The notes beneath the pieces were generated by a model. That model saw only the letters and a program-made list of their open reading frames with translations, was not told where the DNA came from and did not search any database. From assembly GCA_934133165.1 (NCBI GenBank), contig CAKPAW010000002.1, forward strand, positions 62,001 through 126,000: 64,000 nt of DNA, read 5' to 3'. Source of the DNA: an uncultured Clostridia bacterium (lineage in GTDB: Bacteria > Bacillota > Clostridia > TANB77 > CAG-508). Below are positions 8,635 to 17,818 of this stretch, piece by piece. The translations under genes and the position numbers were made by a program. Every line of letters begins with the position of its first letter. Position 1 is the stretch's first letter.

Positions 8635-10965
8635 ATGTTTAAATTGTTAAGAAATTTAAAGTCATCAATATTATATGTTGTAATAATTGTATTACTTTTA
8701 TGTGTTCAAGCATGGGCAGATTTAACTCTTCCAGATTACACATCTAAAATTGTAAATACAGGAATTCAAGCAGGTGGAATAGAAAATCCATCTCCAGAAG
8801 TTATAAAAAAGAGTCAAATGGATAATCTTTTATTATTTACTAAAGAAGATGAGAGCATTTTAAGTAAATATACATTAATTTCAAAAGATTCTTTAGAAGA
8901 AAAGGAATATGAGAAATATACAGAAAAATATCCAGCGTTGGAAAATGAAGATTTATACATTGTAAATAAACTTTCAGAAGAAGAGCAAGAAACTTTAAAT
9001 GACCAAATTGCAAAGCCATTATTAATACTTTCAAATTTAAGTAATGAAGAAACAGCCAAACAAATAAAAATGCAAATAATAAGCTCTATGCAAGAAAGCA
9101 ATGCTAAATCTATAAAAGAAGGAGAATATGCTTTACCAGGCTATCCCTCAACTTCAGGTATATCACCAGAAATATTAGAGCAAATGAGCTTAATAGAAAT
9201 ATTAAAAGCTATGCCAGAAGAAAAATTAGACCAAATGATTGAAACAGCACAAGAGCAAGTAAATCAAATGAGTGAGTCAATAATAAGTCAAGCAGCAATA
9301 GTTCAAGTAAAAAATGAATATAAACAAATAGGAATGGATACAGATAAAATACAAAACAACTATATTTTTATGGCAGGACTTCAAATGTTAGGAGTAGCAT
9401 TTGTTAGCATGGCAAGTGCAATTATAGTTATGTTTTTATCTGCAAAAGTAGCAGCTATGTTAGGTAGAACATTAAGAGATAAAGTATTTAAAAAAGTTAT
9501 GGGATTTTCTACAAAAGAATTTAGAGAGTATTCAACAGCATCTTTAATAACAAGAAGCACAAACGATATAGCTCAAATTCAAAACTTAATAACGATGCTA
9601 TTTAGAGTAGTTGTATATGCGCCAATTATAGGAATAGGTGGTGTACTTCATGTAATGAATAATAGTGATAACTCTATGGCATGGATTATTGCATTAGCAG
9701 TTGGAGCAATTATAGTTATTGTATTAGCATTATTTTCAGTTGCAATGCCAAAATTTAAAAAATTGCAAGATTTAATAGATAGACTAAACTTAGTATCAAG
9801 AGAAATATTAACAGGTCTTCCAGTTATAAGAGCATTTAACACACATAAACGCGAAGAAGAGCGTTTTGACGATAGCAACAAAGATTTAATGAAAGCAAAT
9901 ATTTTCGTAAACCGCGCAATGAGTATAATGATGCCAGCACTTAGCTTTATTATGAACTCTATTATGTTACTTATTGTATGGGTTGGAGGCCATAAAGTAG
10001 ACGAAGGTGTAATGCAAGTTGGAGACATGATGGCATTTATACAATACACAATGCAAATAGTAATGAGCTTCTTAATGATATCTATGATATCTATAATGCT
10101 TCCACGTGCAGCAGTTTCAGCAAAACGTATAAATGAAGTATTAGAAACTAACCCAAGTATCAAAAATAAAAAAGAACTAAAACAATTTAAAGAAGATAAA
10201 AAAGGATTAGTAGAATTTAAAAATGTAAGTTTTAGATATCCAGATGCAGATGAGGAAATATTAACAGACATAGACTTTACAGCAAAACCAGGAGAAACAA
10301 CAGCGATTATAGGAAGCACAGGAAGTGGAAAATCTACAGTTGTAAACTTAATACCTCGTTTCTATGACGTAACAAGAGGAGAACTTGTAATAGATGGTGT
10401 TAATATTAAAGATGTAGACTTAAAAGAATTAAGAAAAAAAGTAGGGTTTGTTCCTCAAAAAGGTGTATTATTCTCTGGAACAATAGAAAGCAATATAAAA
10501 TATGGAAATCCAGATATGAGTGACGAAGAAATGATAAAAGCAGCTAAAATAGCACAAGCAGAAGAATTCATTATGGCAAAAGAAGGTAAATACAAATCTG
10601 AGATAGCACAAGGAGGAAACAACGTATCTGGTGGACAAAAACAACGTTTATCTATAGCAAGAGCAATTGCAATAGATCCAGAAATATTAGTATTTGACGA
10701 TAGTTTTTCAGCATTAGACTTAAAAACAGATAGCAAATTAAGAGAAGCACTAGCAAAAGAAACTAAAGGAAAAACAGTTATAATAGTAGCACAAAGAATT
10801 AGTACAATAATGAATGCAGAGCAAATAATAGTATTAGAAGAAGGAAAAATTGTAGGAAAGGGCACACATGAAGAACTTATGAAAAACTGCGAAACATACA
10901 AACAAATAGCACTTTCACAATTATCAGAAGAAGAATTAAATGGTGAAAATAAGGAGGTGAAATAA
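8635..10965 (+). CDS. ABC exporter half-transporter with degenerate ATPase site
   Basis: A 776-aa fusion of membrane domain and ATPase. TM1 (about 12-30) is followed by an unusually long extracytoplasmic insertion (about 35-240, Glu/Gln-rich) before the remaining helices. The ATPase has GSTGSGKST (about 561), signature VSGGQKQRLS (about 663) and Walker B ILVFDDSFSALD. Asp replaces the catalytic Glu, as in the degenerate subunit of heterodimeric exporters (TM287/BmrC type). Its stop codon overlaps the start of the next gene (TAATG), so the two subunits are translationally coupled. The substrate is unknown; drug or lipid export is typical of the family. Confidence 0.92.
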   Translation: MFKLLRNLKSSILYVVIIVLLLCVQAWADLTLPDYTSKIVNTGIQAGGIENPSPEVIKKSQMDNLLLFTKEDESILSKYTLISKDSLEEKEYEKYTEKYPALENEDLYIVNKLSEEEQETLNDQIAKPLLILSNLSNEETAKQIKMQIISSMQESNAKSIKEGEYALPGYPSTSGISPEILEQMSLIEILKAMPEEKLDQMIETAQEQVNQMSESIISQAAIVQVKNEYKQIGMDTDKIQNNYIFMAGLQMLGVAFVSMASAIIVMFLSAKVAAMLGRTLRDKVFKKVMGFSTKEFREYSTASLITRSTNDIAQIQNLITMLFRVVVYAPIIGIGGVLHVMNNSDNSMAWIIALAVGAIIVIVLALFSVAMPKFKKLQDLIDRLNLVSREILTGLPVIRAFNTHKREEERFDDSNKDLMKANIFVNRAMSIMMPALSFIMNSIMLLIVWVGGHKVDEGVMQVGDMMAFIQYTMQIVMSFLMISMISIMLPRAAVSAKRINEVLETNPSIKNKKELKQFKEDKKGLVEFKNVSFRYPDADEEILTDIDFTAKPGETTAIIGSTGSGKSTVVNLIPRFYDVTRGELVIDGVNIKDVDLKELRKKVGFVPQKGVLFSGTIESNIKYGNPDMSDEEMIKAAKIAQAEEFIMAKEGKYKSEIAQGGNNVSGGQKQRLSIARAIAIDPEILVFDDSFSALDLKTDSKLREALAKETKGKTVIIVAQRISTIMNAEQIIVLEEGKIVGKGTHEELMKNCETYKQIALSQLSEEELNGENKEVK

Positions 10966-12795
10966 TGCCACGGACCAATGGGAGGACCAGGCCGAGGACC
11001 TGGTAAAACAGTAGAAAAAGCAAAAGATTTTAAAGGAACAACTAAAAAACTATTAAACAATTATTTATCAAAATATAGATTAGCATTAGTAATAGTAGTA
11101 ATATTTGCTATTGGAAGTACAATATTTTCAATAGTAGGACCTAAAATATTAGGAAATGCTACAACGGAAATATTTAATGGATTAGTTAGTAAATTATCTG
11201 GTGGAAGCGGAATAGACTTTGGAAAAATAGCTGAAATTCTACTTACATTACTTGCTTTATATGGATTAAGTGCATTATTTTCACTTATCCAAGGTTTCAC
11301 AATGACAGGTGTTGCACAAAAACTAACATATAAAATGCGTAATGATTTAGCTAAAAAAATAAACAAATTACCTATGCACTATTTTGATAAAAAAACAAAA
11401 GGAGAAGTGCTATCTATAATAACGAACGACATAGATACACTTTCTCAAAACTTAAATCAAAGTATTACACAAATTATAACTTCAATATGTACGCTAATTG
11501 GTGTGTTAATAATGATGTTTTCAATAAGCTGGGAAATGACACTTGTTTCGCTATTAATTTTACCAGTTACTGTATTTATAGTAAAAAATGTAGTAGGGAA
11601 ATCACAAAAATACTTTAAGAAACAACAAGATTATTTAGGTCATGTAAATGGTCAAGTAGAAGAAATATATGGTGGACACACAATAGTAAAAGCATTTAAT
11701 GGCGAAAATGAAGCAATAAAAGAATTTAGCAAAGCAAACAAAGAATTATACCAATCAGCATGGAAATCTCAATTCCTATCAGGTTTAATATTTCCAATAA
11801 TGAACTTTATAGGAAATATAGGATATGTAGCAGTTGCAATTTTAGGTGGGTATTTAGCAATTCAAGGAAAAATTACAGTAGGAAATATACAATCATTTAT
11901 ACAATATAACAAACAATTTACGCAGCCAATAAACCAAATAGCTCAAGTATCTTCAATGTTACAAGCAATGGTAGCGGCTGCAGAAAGAGTATTTGAATTT
12001 TTAGAAGAACCAGAAGAAGTAGAAGATGTAGAAAATCCAAAATCTACAGAAGGTCTAAAAGGAAATGTAACATTTGACCATGTAAAATTTGGATATGATG
12101 AAGATAGAATAATAATAAATGACTTTAGTGCAAAAGTAAAAGAAGGACAAAAGATTGCAATAGTAGGACCAACAGGTGCAGGAAAAACAACGATGGTAAA
12201 ATTGCTTATGAGATTTTATGATGTAAATAGTGGAGCAATTTTATTAGACGGAGTAAATATAAAAGACTTCAAACGTGAAGATTTAAGAAAAATGTTTGGA
12301 ATGGTACTTCAAGACACATGGTTATTTGGAGGAACTATAAAAGATAATATTCGTTATAGCAAGCCAGATGCTACAGATGCAGAAGTAATAGAAGCAGCAA
12401 AAGCAGCACATGTACATCATTTTATAAAAACACTTCCAAGTAGTTATGACATGGTACTAAATGAAGAATCAAGCAATGTATCTGCAGGTCAAAAACAATT
12501 ATTAACAATAGCAAGAGTAATTTTAGCAGATCCAAAAATATTAATATTAGACGAAGCAACAAGCTCAATAGATACAAGAACAGAAATACAAATTCAAGCA
12601 GCAATGGATAACCTAATGAAAGGAAGAACAAGCTTCATAATTGCACATAGATTATCAACTATAAAAAATGCGGATCTAATTTTAGTTATGAATCATGGAG
12701 ATATAGTAGAGCAAGGAACACATAAAGAACTTCTAGCAAAAGGCGGATTCTATGCAGACCTATACAATAGCCAATTTGAAGAGGCAGAAGAATAA
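10965..12795 (+). CDS. ABC exporter half-transporter, consensus ATPase site; needs a +1 shift at CGG
   Basis: Partner of the preceding gene. The ATPase has GPTGAGKTT, VSAGQKQLL and canonical Walker B ILILDEATSSID, so this subunit supplies the active site. The ATG at 10965 overlaps the upstream stop and has AAGGAGG with seven-base spacing, but its frame (ATG CCA CGG ACC) stops after 13 codons. Dropping the C of CGG (10971) gives ATG CCA GGA CCA ATG, then the Gly/Pro-rich N-terminus usual for this family and an open frame of 609 aa. The in-frame ATG at 10978 would also give 605 aa but lies about 20 bases from the ribosome site. Confidence 0.9.
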
Positions 12796-12828
12796 AGGAC
12801 ATTTTGGGACGGGTCACTTTTGCCTTTT
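12795..12828 (-). repeat. GTCCCC-type palindromic repeat after the ABC exporter
   Basis: AAGGACA...GGGACGGGTCAC...TTTT, overlapping the last base of the stop codon. It is the inverted counterpart of the element at 37011-37046 and related to that at 47011-47043. Confidence 0.75.
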
Positions 12829-12850
12829 ACATAATTAAATATAATAAAAA

Positions 12851-12887
12851 ATATCTAATAGAATTATATTCTGTTAGATATTTTTTT
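12851..12887 (+). terminator. Rho-independent terminator of the ABC exporter operon
   Basis: A 16-bp near-perfect stem (ATATCTAATAGAAT / ATTCTGTTAGATAT) followed by seven T residues. Confidence 0.85.
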
Positions 12888-12946
12888 GTTGCATTTAAAA
12901 TACTTTATATGATAAAATCAATGAAAATTGTAAAAGAGGAATAATT

Positions 12947-13018
12947 ATGCAAAAATTTAATTATCATACACATACAAGAAAATGTGGGCATGCTGACAAT
13001 AATATGACGATAAATTAA
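12947..13018 (+). pseudogene. Remnant of a PHP-domain phosphoesterase (HisJ-like) N-terminus
   Basis: A 23-codon ORF with its own AGAGGA ribosome site reads MQKFNYHTHTRKCGHADNN and then stops. The HTHTxxCGHA start is the metal-binding N-terminus of PHP-family histidinol-phosphatase-like proteins, normally about 260 aa. Nothing of the remaining domain is visible before the next gene, so this is a deletion remnant whose promoter and start have survived. Confidence 0.75.
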
Positions 13019-13079
13019 ATTTTTGCAATGAAAGGTTAGAAATAGTAAAAATAAAAGCTGAATAATAAGGAGAATGTTA

Positions 13080-13991
13080 ATGGAAAAGCATATACCAGAA
13101 TTTTTAATAGAAATGTTAAACCAGCAATATGGAGAAGAAATAACAAGTAAAATATTAGAAGGTTACTTAAAAAAAAGAATGGTAACTTTTAGAGTAAATA
13201 CTTTAAAAACAAGTATAGAAAAAGTAGAAGAAGTACTAAAAAATAATAATATAGAATTTAAAAAAGTTTCTTGGAGTGATGTTGCATATATAGTAAAAAA
13301 TGTAAGAGAAGATACTTTAAAAGAATTAGAAATTTATAAAAATGGCGAAATTTATCTTCAAAGTTTATCTTCAATGTTACCACCTATAGTACTAGAGCCA
13401 AAAGAAAACACAGATATTTTAGATATGTGTGCAGCACCAGGTGGAAAAACTACAGAGCTTGCTAGTTTAACAAACAATAATGCAAATATAACAGCATGTG
13501 AGTTAAATAAAATAAGAATAGAAAAGCTAAAATACAACATAGAAAAACAAGGAGCAACATCTGTATATACAATGCAAGAAGATAGCAGAAAAATAAACGA
13601 TTTCTTCTCATTTGATAACATACTTTTAGATGCACCATGTAGTGGTAGTGGAACTTTAAATGTTGAAGATGTAAATTTGGAAAAAACATTTACAGAAAAA
13701 TTAATAGAAAAATCACAAAAATCGCAATTAGAATTGTTAAACAAAGCAGTAAAAATATTAAAACAAGGTCAAGAAATGGTATATTCAACATGCTCTATTT
13801 TAAATGTGGAAAACGAGGAGATAGTAAGTAAAATATTAAAAAATAATAAAGTAGAAATAGTACCAATAGAATTTGAAGGAAAAGAAGAATTACCATTATT
13901 ACCAACAAAAATAGATGGAACACTTTGTGTAATGCCAACCGAGTTTTATGAAGGTTTCTTTATAGCGAAAATAAGAAAAAGTCACAATTAG
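13080..13991 (+). CDS. RsmB/NOP2-Sun family rRNA cytosine-C5 methyltransferase
   Basis: A 303-aa SAM-dependent methyltransferase. The SAM motif LDMCAAPGGKTTE is near residues 119-131. The PC motif with catalytic Cys is DAPCSGSGT (about 186-194). The second Cys is in STCSILNVENEEIV (about 236-249). It resembles RsmF/YebU-type enzymes but lacks a long C-terminal PUA extension. The ATG at 13080 is preferred to 13074 because AAGGAG directly abuts the latter. The last residues, Ser-His-Asn, and the stop codon lie inside a palindromic repeat (13981-14011). Confidence 0.9.
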   Translation: MEKHIPEFLIEMLNQQYGEEITSKILEGYLKKRMVTFRVNTLKTSIEKVEEVLKNNNIEFKKVSWSDVAYIVKNVREDTLKELEIYKNGEIYLQSLSSMLPPIVLEPKENTDILDMCAAPGGKTTELASLTNNNANITACELNKIRIEKLKYNIEKQGATSVYTMQEDSRKINDFFSFDNILLDAPCSGSGTLNVEDVNLEKTFTEKLIEKSQKSQLELLNKAVKILKQGQEMVYSTCSILNVENEEIVSKILKNNKVEIVPIEFEGKEELPLLPTKIDGTLCVMPTEFYEGFFIAKIRKSHN

Positions 13992-14015
13992 GGATTGTAC
14001 CTAATTGTGACTTTT
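13981..14015 (+). repeat. Palindromic repeat spanning the stop codon, doubling as terminator
   Basis: GTCACAATTA...TAATTGTGAC stem followed by five T residues. It includes the last two codons and TAG stop of the methyltransferase gene. A related element spans the stop codon of addA (21571-21605). Confidence 0.8.
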
Positions 14016-14051
14016 TCTATTTGGAAATTATAAAAAGTTGATAGCTTTTAT

Positions 14052-14687
14052 TTATAAAGATACATCTTTAAGAAAATTAAAAAAATCTTCTAAAAGGGTA
14101 CCTTTGTATTTATTTTTATCAGTTTCATAAAATACATCCCAAACACTTTGTGCGCCATTTTTGATTATTTCCTGAATATCAGGATTACTTACTATTTTGT
14201 AAGTAGCATTTTCAATAGAACATCTTTCTTCGAAAGAATAAAGAAATGCTTGCAAATCACAGTCAAGCTTATCACAAAGATAAGCAAGTTGTGCCTCGGG
14301 AGTTTCTTTTGCTTCAAATTCATCAAAAAGAGCCAGAATTTTATCACCTCTTTTTAATTTTTCACAAATAGAAACAAAAGCTTCTCTCTCCATTTTGGCA
14401 TGTTCTTCTGGAGTAATACCTTGGTATGGTGTAATATCACCAATTTTGGATTCAGCTTCTTCATGAACTGAAAGCAATGCAATAACATGCTCAATGTTAT
14501 ACTCGGAGAATTCATCAAATTCAGAGTATAAAGCCCATGCTAAAGCTTGTGCACTAGAAATGTGCTCAGCTATAGACTCACGTCTACCAGACACATTCCA
14601 GTTAATCCAACATGTACGCTCCTTTTGTTTTAGTATGCAATGTGTGCGATAGAAATTAACGACAGACAAAAATTTTTCTCTTTCCAT
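14052..14687 (-). CDS. HD-domain-like hydrolase (YfbR/HDDC2-type), 211 aa
   Basis: An all-helical HD-superfamily fold. EHISSAQALAW supplies the first His (about residue 41). SVHEEAESKIGDITP (about 73-87) sits where YfbR-type 5'-deoxynucleotidases have HD, and LCDKLDCDLQAF carries the distal Asp. The central doublet is His-Glu instead of His-Asp, which may alter metal binding. Arg/Trp-rich N-terminal segment RTCWINWNVSGRRESIAEH matches the substrate-pocket region of the family. Likely a nucleotide phosphohydrolase; the substrate is not determinable. A GGAGG-type ribosome site precedes the start. It converges with the methyltransferase gene. Confidence 0.75.
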   Translation of the reverse strand: MEREKFLSVVNFYRTHCILKQKERTCWINWNVSGRRESIAEHISSAQALAWALYSEFDEFSEYNIEHVIALLSVHEEAESKIGDITPYQGITPEEHAKMEREAFVSICEKLKRGDKILALFDEFEAKETPEAQLAYLCDKLDCDLQAFLYSFEERCSIENATYKIVSNPDIQEIIKNGAQSVWDVFYETDKNKYKGTLLEDFFNFLKDVSL

Positions 14688-14834
14688 TAGTTTTCCTCCT
14701 AAAAATTTTTTTAATTAAAAGCCTACTTAAACTACAAGAAGGATTTTAAAATTAATAAAAGAGAGTTAAAATACTTGAAAATTAAATGAATTTTATGATA
14801 TTATATAGCTACCAAATAAAAAAGGATGTTGAAA

Positions 14835-15113
14835 ATGAAAAAAAAAGAAAAGAAAGTAAAAGAGGTTAAAGTATACAAAGAACCTAATAAAGCCGAAGAA
14901 GAAACAACAATAAATGTGCTATATGAAGAAAATGTTTTAAGTATATATACAAATAAAGTAGAACTTCAAAGGCAATTAAATAAAATAGCAGGTGAGCCTT
15001 CAAAAGAATACAAAAAAGGCAAATCTATTTTAGCTAGCAATTGGAATATTCCATTAAGCGAAAAAACTAAAATTTCAAAAATAGTATTAAAAGCAAATAT
15101 ATTTGAATTATAA
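14835..15113 (+). CDS. Hypothetical basic protein, 92 aa
   Basis: Not recognised. A very Lys-rich first 20 residues is followed by a short mixed domain (NVLYEENVLSIYTNKVELQR...). No membrane segment. ATG 14835 is chosen over 14826 because AAAGG abuts the latter. A plausible promoter, TTGAAA with TATTAT, lies about 60 bp upstream. Confidence 0.5.
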   Translation: MKKKEKKVKEVKVYKEPNKAEEETTINVLYEENVLSIYTNKVELQRQLNKIAGEPSKEYKKGKSILASNWNIPLSEKTKISKIVLKANIFEL

Positions 15114-15121
15114 TATAAAAT

Positions 15122-15162
15122 AATCCCTCATAATTAGAGAAAATATCTAATATGAGGGATTT
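15122..15162. terminator. Hairpin between convergent genes
   Basis: AATCCCTCATA...TATGAGGGATT stem between the 92-aa gene (+) and the DUF1064-like gene (-). The T-run is weak on both sides. Confidence 0.5.
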
Positions 15163-15192
15163 AAATTTGAAGTTTTTTATTTTTAAAATAAT

Positions 15193-15549
15193 TTATTCTA
15201 TTTCTGTTATTTTCAAATTAAATTTATCTTCAAACACTTTTTTCTTTGCAATATATTCTTTAGTCTTAAAACCTTTTACATCTATAACTTCACTAGAACC
15301 ATCTTTATGAAAAACAATAAAGTCAGCTTTATATTTTAGACTAGGTGCTAACATAAAAGTAGGTTGAAGGCAAAAACCATTTATTTCTTTAGCTTGCAAA
15401 CGTAATTTTAATTCATTATAATAAGTAGCTTCCTTTTGACTATCGAAAGTATGACCATCAACAGAGACTTTATTTGATCTATATTTACTTTTTCTTTTTT
15501 TACTACCATCAGTATAATTTTTATAATCTTCTACACTCCAATGCTCCAT
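15193..15549 (-). CDS. DUF1064-like predicted nuclease, 118 aa
   Basis: Matches the pattern of the phage-associated DUF1064 family. A basic N-terminal segment KSKYRSNKVSVDGHTFDS is followed by QKEATYYNELKLRLQ (Glu), then YKADFIVFHKDGSSEVIDVKG, giving a PD-(D/E)xK-like D-ExK arrangement. In phages the family is found with replication and recombination genes; here it stands alone with no other phage gene nearby. MEHW at 15549 has AGGAG at the correct distance, better than the longer reading from 15567. Confidence 0.75.
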   Translation of the reverse strand: MEHWSVEDYKNYTDGSKKRKSKYRSNKVSVDGHTFDSQKEATYYNELKLRLQAKEINGFCLQPTFMLAPSLKYKADFIVFHKDGSSEVIDVKGFKTKEYIAKKKVFEDKFNLKITEIE

Positions 15550-15621
15550 AATAAAACTCCTAACCATTAATTACAATTTATTATAATAATAAACATTAAA
15601 AAGTGCAAGCAAAATAAAAAA

Positions 15622-16059
15622 TTACAAATATTTTTTTAAAGTTTCAACACTATCTTCTTGCATAGTAACAAAATCATCTAAAACACCTTTTACATCTCTA
15701 TCAGCATCAGGATTTTGGTTTATTAAACGTCTTCCTTCAATAATTCCCATATTAGTTCCTTGCATTAAAAGTTCAGATAATTTAGAAGTAGTATCATCAG
15801 TCATAGTTTTCATTTGTATGCCATACCATGTCATCATTTTTGTCATTCCATTTGTCTCATGAGGTTCTTTTTCAACTGTGTAATTTGAATAAATATTATT
15901 TACTCTTCTTGAAATATCTTTATATTTATTGTATTCACCATCTAACACCTTTTTAAAAGTATCATCTTTTACTTTTTCGCTAATATAGGAAATTGCGTCC
16001 ATTCCCATAGTTGCACCTTTGTTTACTTCATCTAAAATATTTAAATTTTCATTTTTCAT
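15622..16059 (-). CDS. Hypothetical helical protein, 145 aa
   Basis: Predicted entirely alpha-helical, with long amphipathic segments (DEVNKGATMGMDAISYISEK; KMMTWYGIQMKTMTDDTTSK), suggesting a four-helix bundle, perhaps ferritin-like, but without a clear iron-site pattern. The start at 16059 (MKNENLN) has GGAGG eight bases upstream. Function unknown. Confidence 0.6.
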   Translation of the reverse strand: MKNENLNILDEVNKGATMGMDAISYISEKVKDDTFKKVLDGEYNKYKDISRRVNNIYSNYTVEKEPHETNGMTKMMTWYGIQMKTMTDDTTSKLSELLMQGTNMGIIEGRRLINQNPDADRDVKGVLDDFVTMQEDSVETLKKYL

Positions 16060-16198
16060 TATAAAAACCTCCATAAAATTATTTTATTATAGTATGTATA
16101 AATTTTGTAAAAAAATACATTTTTTGATATATAATACATTTCAATAATACTTCAATAAAAGTTTGCTATATTTTATAAAAAATACAGGAGGTATATGT

Positions 16199-16624
16199 AT
16201 GCGCATTTTAATTATAGAAGATGAATATCCACTAGCTGATGCAATTTCAGAAACTTTGAAAAAAGAAAACTTTAATGTAGATATAGTAACAGATGGAATA
16301 GATGGAGAAAATGAGGCTTTAACAGGAATATATGATTTAATATTATTAGATATAATGCTTCCTGGTAAAGATGGATTTGAAATTTTACAATCAATAAAAC
16401 GAGAAAAAATAAAAACACCTATAATTATGCTTACTGCAAAATCTCAAATGAACGACAAATTACAAGGACTAGAAAATGGAGCAGATGACTATATAACAAA
16501 GCCATTTCATACAAGAGAGCTTTTAGCTAGAATAAAAAATATTTAAAAAAGAACAAATGATGTTGATAGTATAAATAAATTAGAGTTTGGAGATTTAACA
16601 TTAAATTTAGATACGGTGAAGTAA
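16199..16624 (+). pseudogene. Decayed OmpR-family response regulator
   Basis: The receiver domain is intact: the acidic pair in IIEDEYPLADAI, phospho-Asp in LILLDIMLPGKDG, Thr in IIMLTAK and Lys in DYITKPFHTRELLARIKNI. A TAA at 16544 then stands where Leu is expected (RIKNI-stop-KRTND). The same frame continues into the linker and the first strand of the winged-helix domain (LEFGDLTLNLDTVK) before a final stop at 16622. The rest of the DNA-binding domain and any histidine kinase are absent. Start supported by AGGAGG. If translated, it would be a lone receiver domain. Confidence 0.85.
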
Positions 16625-16632
16625 AAAACTAA

Positions 16633-16815
16633 ATGCAATTCTGTAAAGTAAATGCAAGTTGTATGATTAAATGCAGTTTAAAAGCAAATTATACATCTAC
16701 ATTAACACTAACAGGAGACTGCTATGTAACAAGTTTAACAGATGAAGATACATCATATAGTAACATTAACTTTAATGGTTATAAATTATATGTAAATGGT
16801 ACAGCAGTTAATTAA
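16633..16815 (+). pseudogene. C-terminal scrap of a secreted carbohydrate-binding-type protein
   Basis: The stretch TLTLTGDCYVTSLTDEDTSY followed by SNINFNGYKLYVNGTAVN resembles the C-terminus of DUF4353-like carbohydrate-binding domains in secreted clostridial proteins. It abuts the broken response regulator directly and has no ribosome site of its own, so it is a deletion junction of two unrelated dead genes. Family assignment is from memory. Confidence 0.45.
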
Positions 16816-16877
16816 ATTTAATACGTTGTCACAATATGTAATATAAAATCATATTATGTAGTGTGAGGTGAATAAAA

Positions 16878-17675
16878 GTGGGTTGGTTTGAAAATTTAAA
16901 TCCAGTAATTCAAGCATTACTTGCTTGTACGTTTACTTGGGGAGTAACAGCATTAGGAGCATTGGTTGTTTGCTTTTTTAAAGAAATGAATAAAAAAGTA
17001 TTAAATACAATTTTAGGTTTTAGTGCAGGAGTTATGATTGCAGCAGCTTTTTGGTCATTAATTGCACCTTCAATTGAATTATCTGCAGAATTAGGATACA
17101 TAGAGTGGATTTTACCTGCAGTAGGTTTTATTATAGGAGGATTATTTGTATTATTTTCTGATAAATTCTTGGATAGAGCTCTAAAAAGTAAAGATAGTTT
17201 AAGAAGTAAATCGTCTTTAAAAAGATGTATTCTTTTAATATCAGCTATAACTATACACAATATACCAGAAGGAATGGCAGTAGGTGTAGCTTTTGGAGGA
17301 ATAGCAAGTGGTGTACCAGGAATGACTTTAATAGGAGCAGTTATGTTGGCACTTGGAATAGGAATACAAAACTTTCCAGAAGGAGCAGCAGTGTCTCTTC
17401 CTCTTAGAAGTGAAGGATATTCAAGATTTAAAAGCTTTATGATAGGGCAGGCATCCGCATTAGTTGAACCTGTAGCAGCTGTAATAGGAGCAGTACTTGT
17501 TTTATATATAAGAAGTATGTTGCCATTCTTATTAGCCTTTGCAGCTGGTGCAATGATAATAGTAGTTGCAAGAGAATTACTTCCTGAGTCAGTAAAAGAT
17601 TACAAAAATTTAGCTACAATAGGACTGATATGCGGATTTGTATTAATGATGGTACTAGATGTTGCATTAGGATAA
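16878..17675 (+). CDS. ZIP-family divalent metal transporter
   Basis: A 265-aa membrane protein with about eight helices and a short charged loop near residues 95-115. Signature metal-binding segments are HNIPEGMAVGVAFGG (about 132-146) and GIQNFPEGAAVSLPL (about 165-179), with EPVAA in a later helix. ZIP proteins of the ZupT/GufA type import zinc and other divalent ions. The start is GTG with GAGGTG eight bases upstream. A terminator follows at 17729. Confidence 0.92.
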   Translation: MGWFENLNPVIQALLACTFTWGVTALGALVVCFFKEMNKKVLNTILGFSAGVMIAAAFWSLIAPSIELSAELGYIEWILPAVGFIIGGLFVLFSDKFLDRALKSKDSLRSKSSLKRCILLISAITIHNIPEGMAVGVAFGGIASGVPGMTLIGAVMLALGIGIQNFPEGAAVSLPLRSEGYSRFKSFMIGQASALVEPVAAVIGAVLVLYIRSMLPFLLAFAAGAMIIVVARELLPESVKDYKNLATIGLICGFVLMMVLDVALG

Positions 17676-17728
17676 AGAGTATTGAAGAATAAATTTTTTC
17701 GTTAAAAAACAAAAAGAAAAAATATAAG

Positions 17729-17756
17729 GGTAGACAATTGATAATTGTCTGCTTTT
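17729..17756 (+). terminator. Rho-independent terminator
   Basis: TAGACAATT/AATTGTCTG stem and a short T-run after the ZIP gene. Confidence 0.6.
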
Positions 17757-17818
17757 ATGTTATAAAATAAATACAAACAAATCAAAAAATAGAACAATAG
17801 TAGCTAGAAGGAGAAAAA

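Noticed and set aside
9648..10319. A 223-codon open frame on the minus strand within the first ABC gene (and a 201-codon one at 10455-11060)
   Set aside because: They lie opposite strongly conserved ABC exporter sequence, have no ribosome site and show the hydrophobic, Ser/Ile-rich composition typical of antisense shadows of AT-rich genes.
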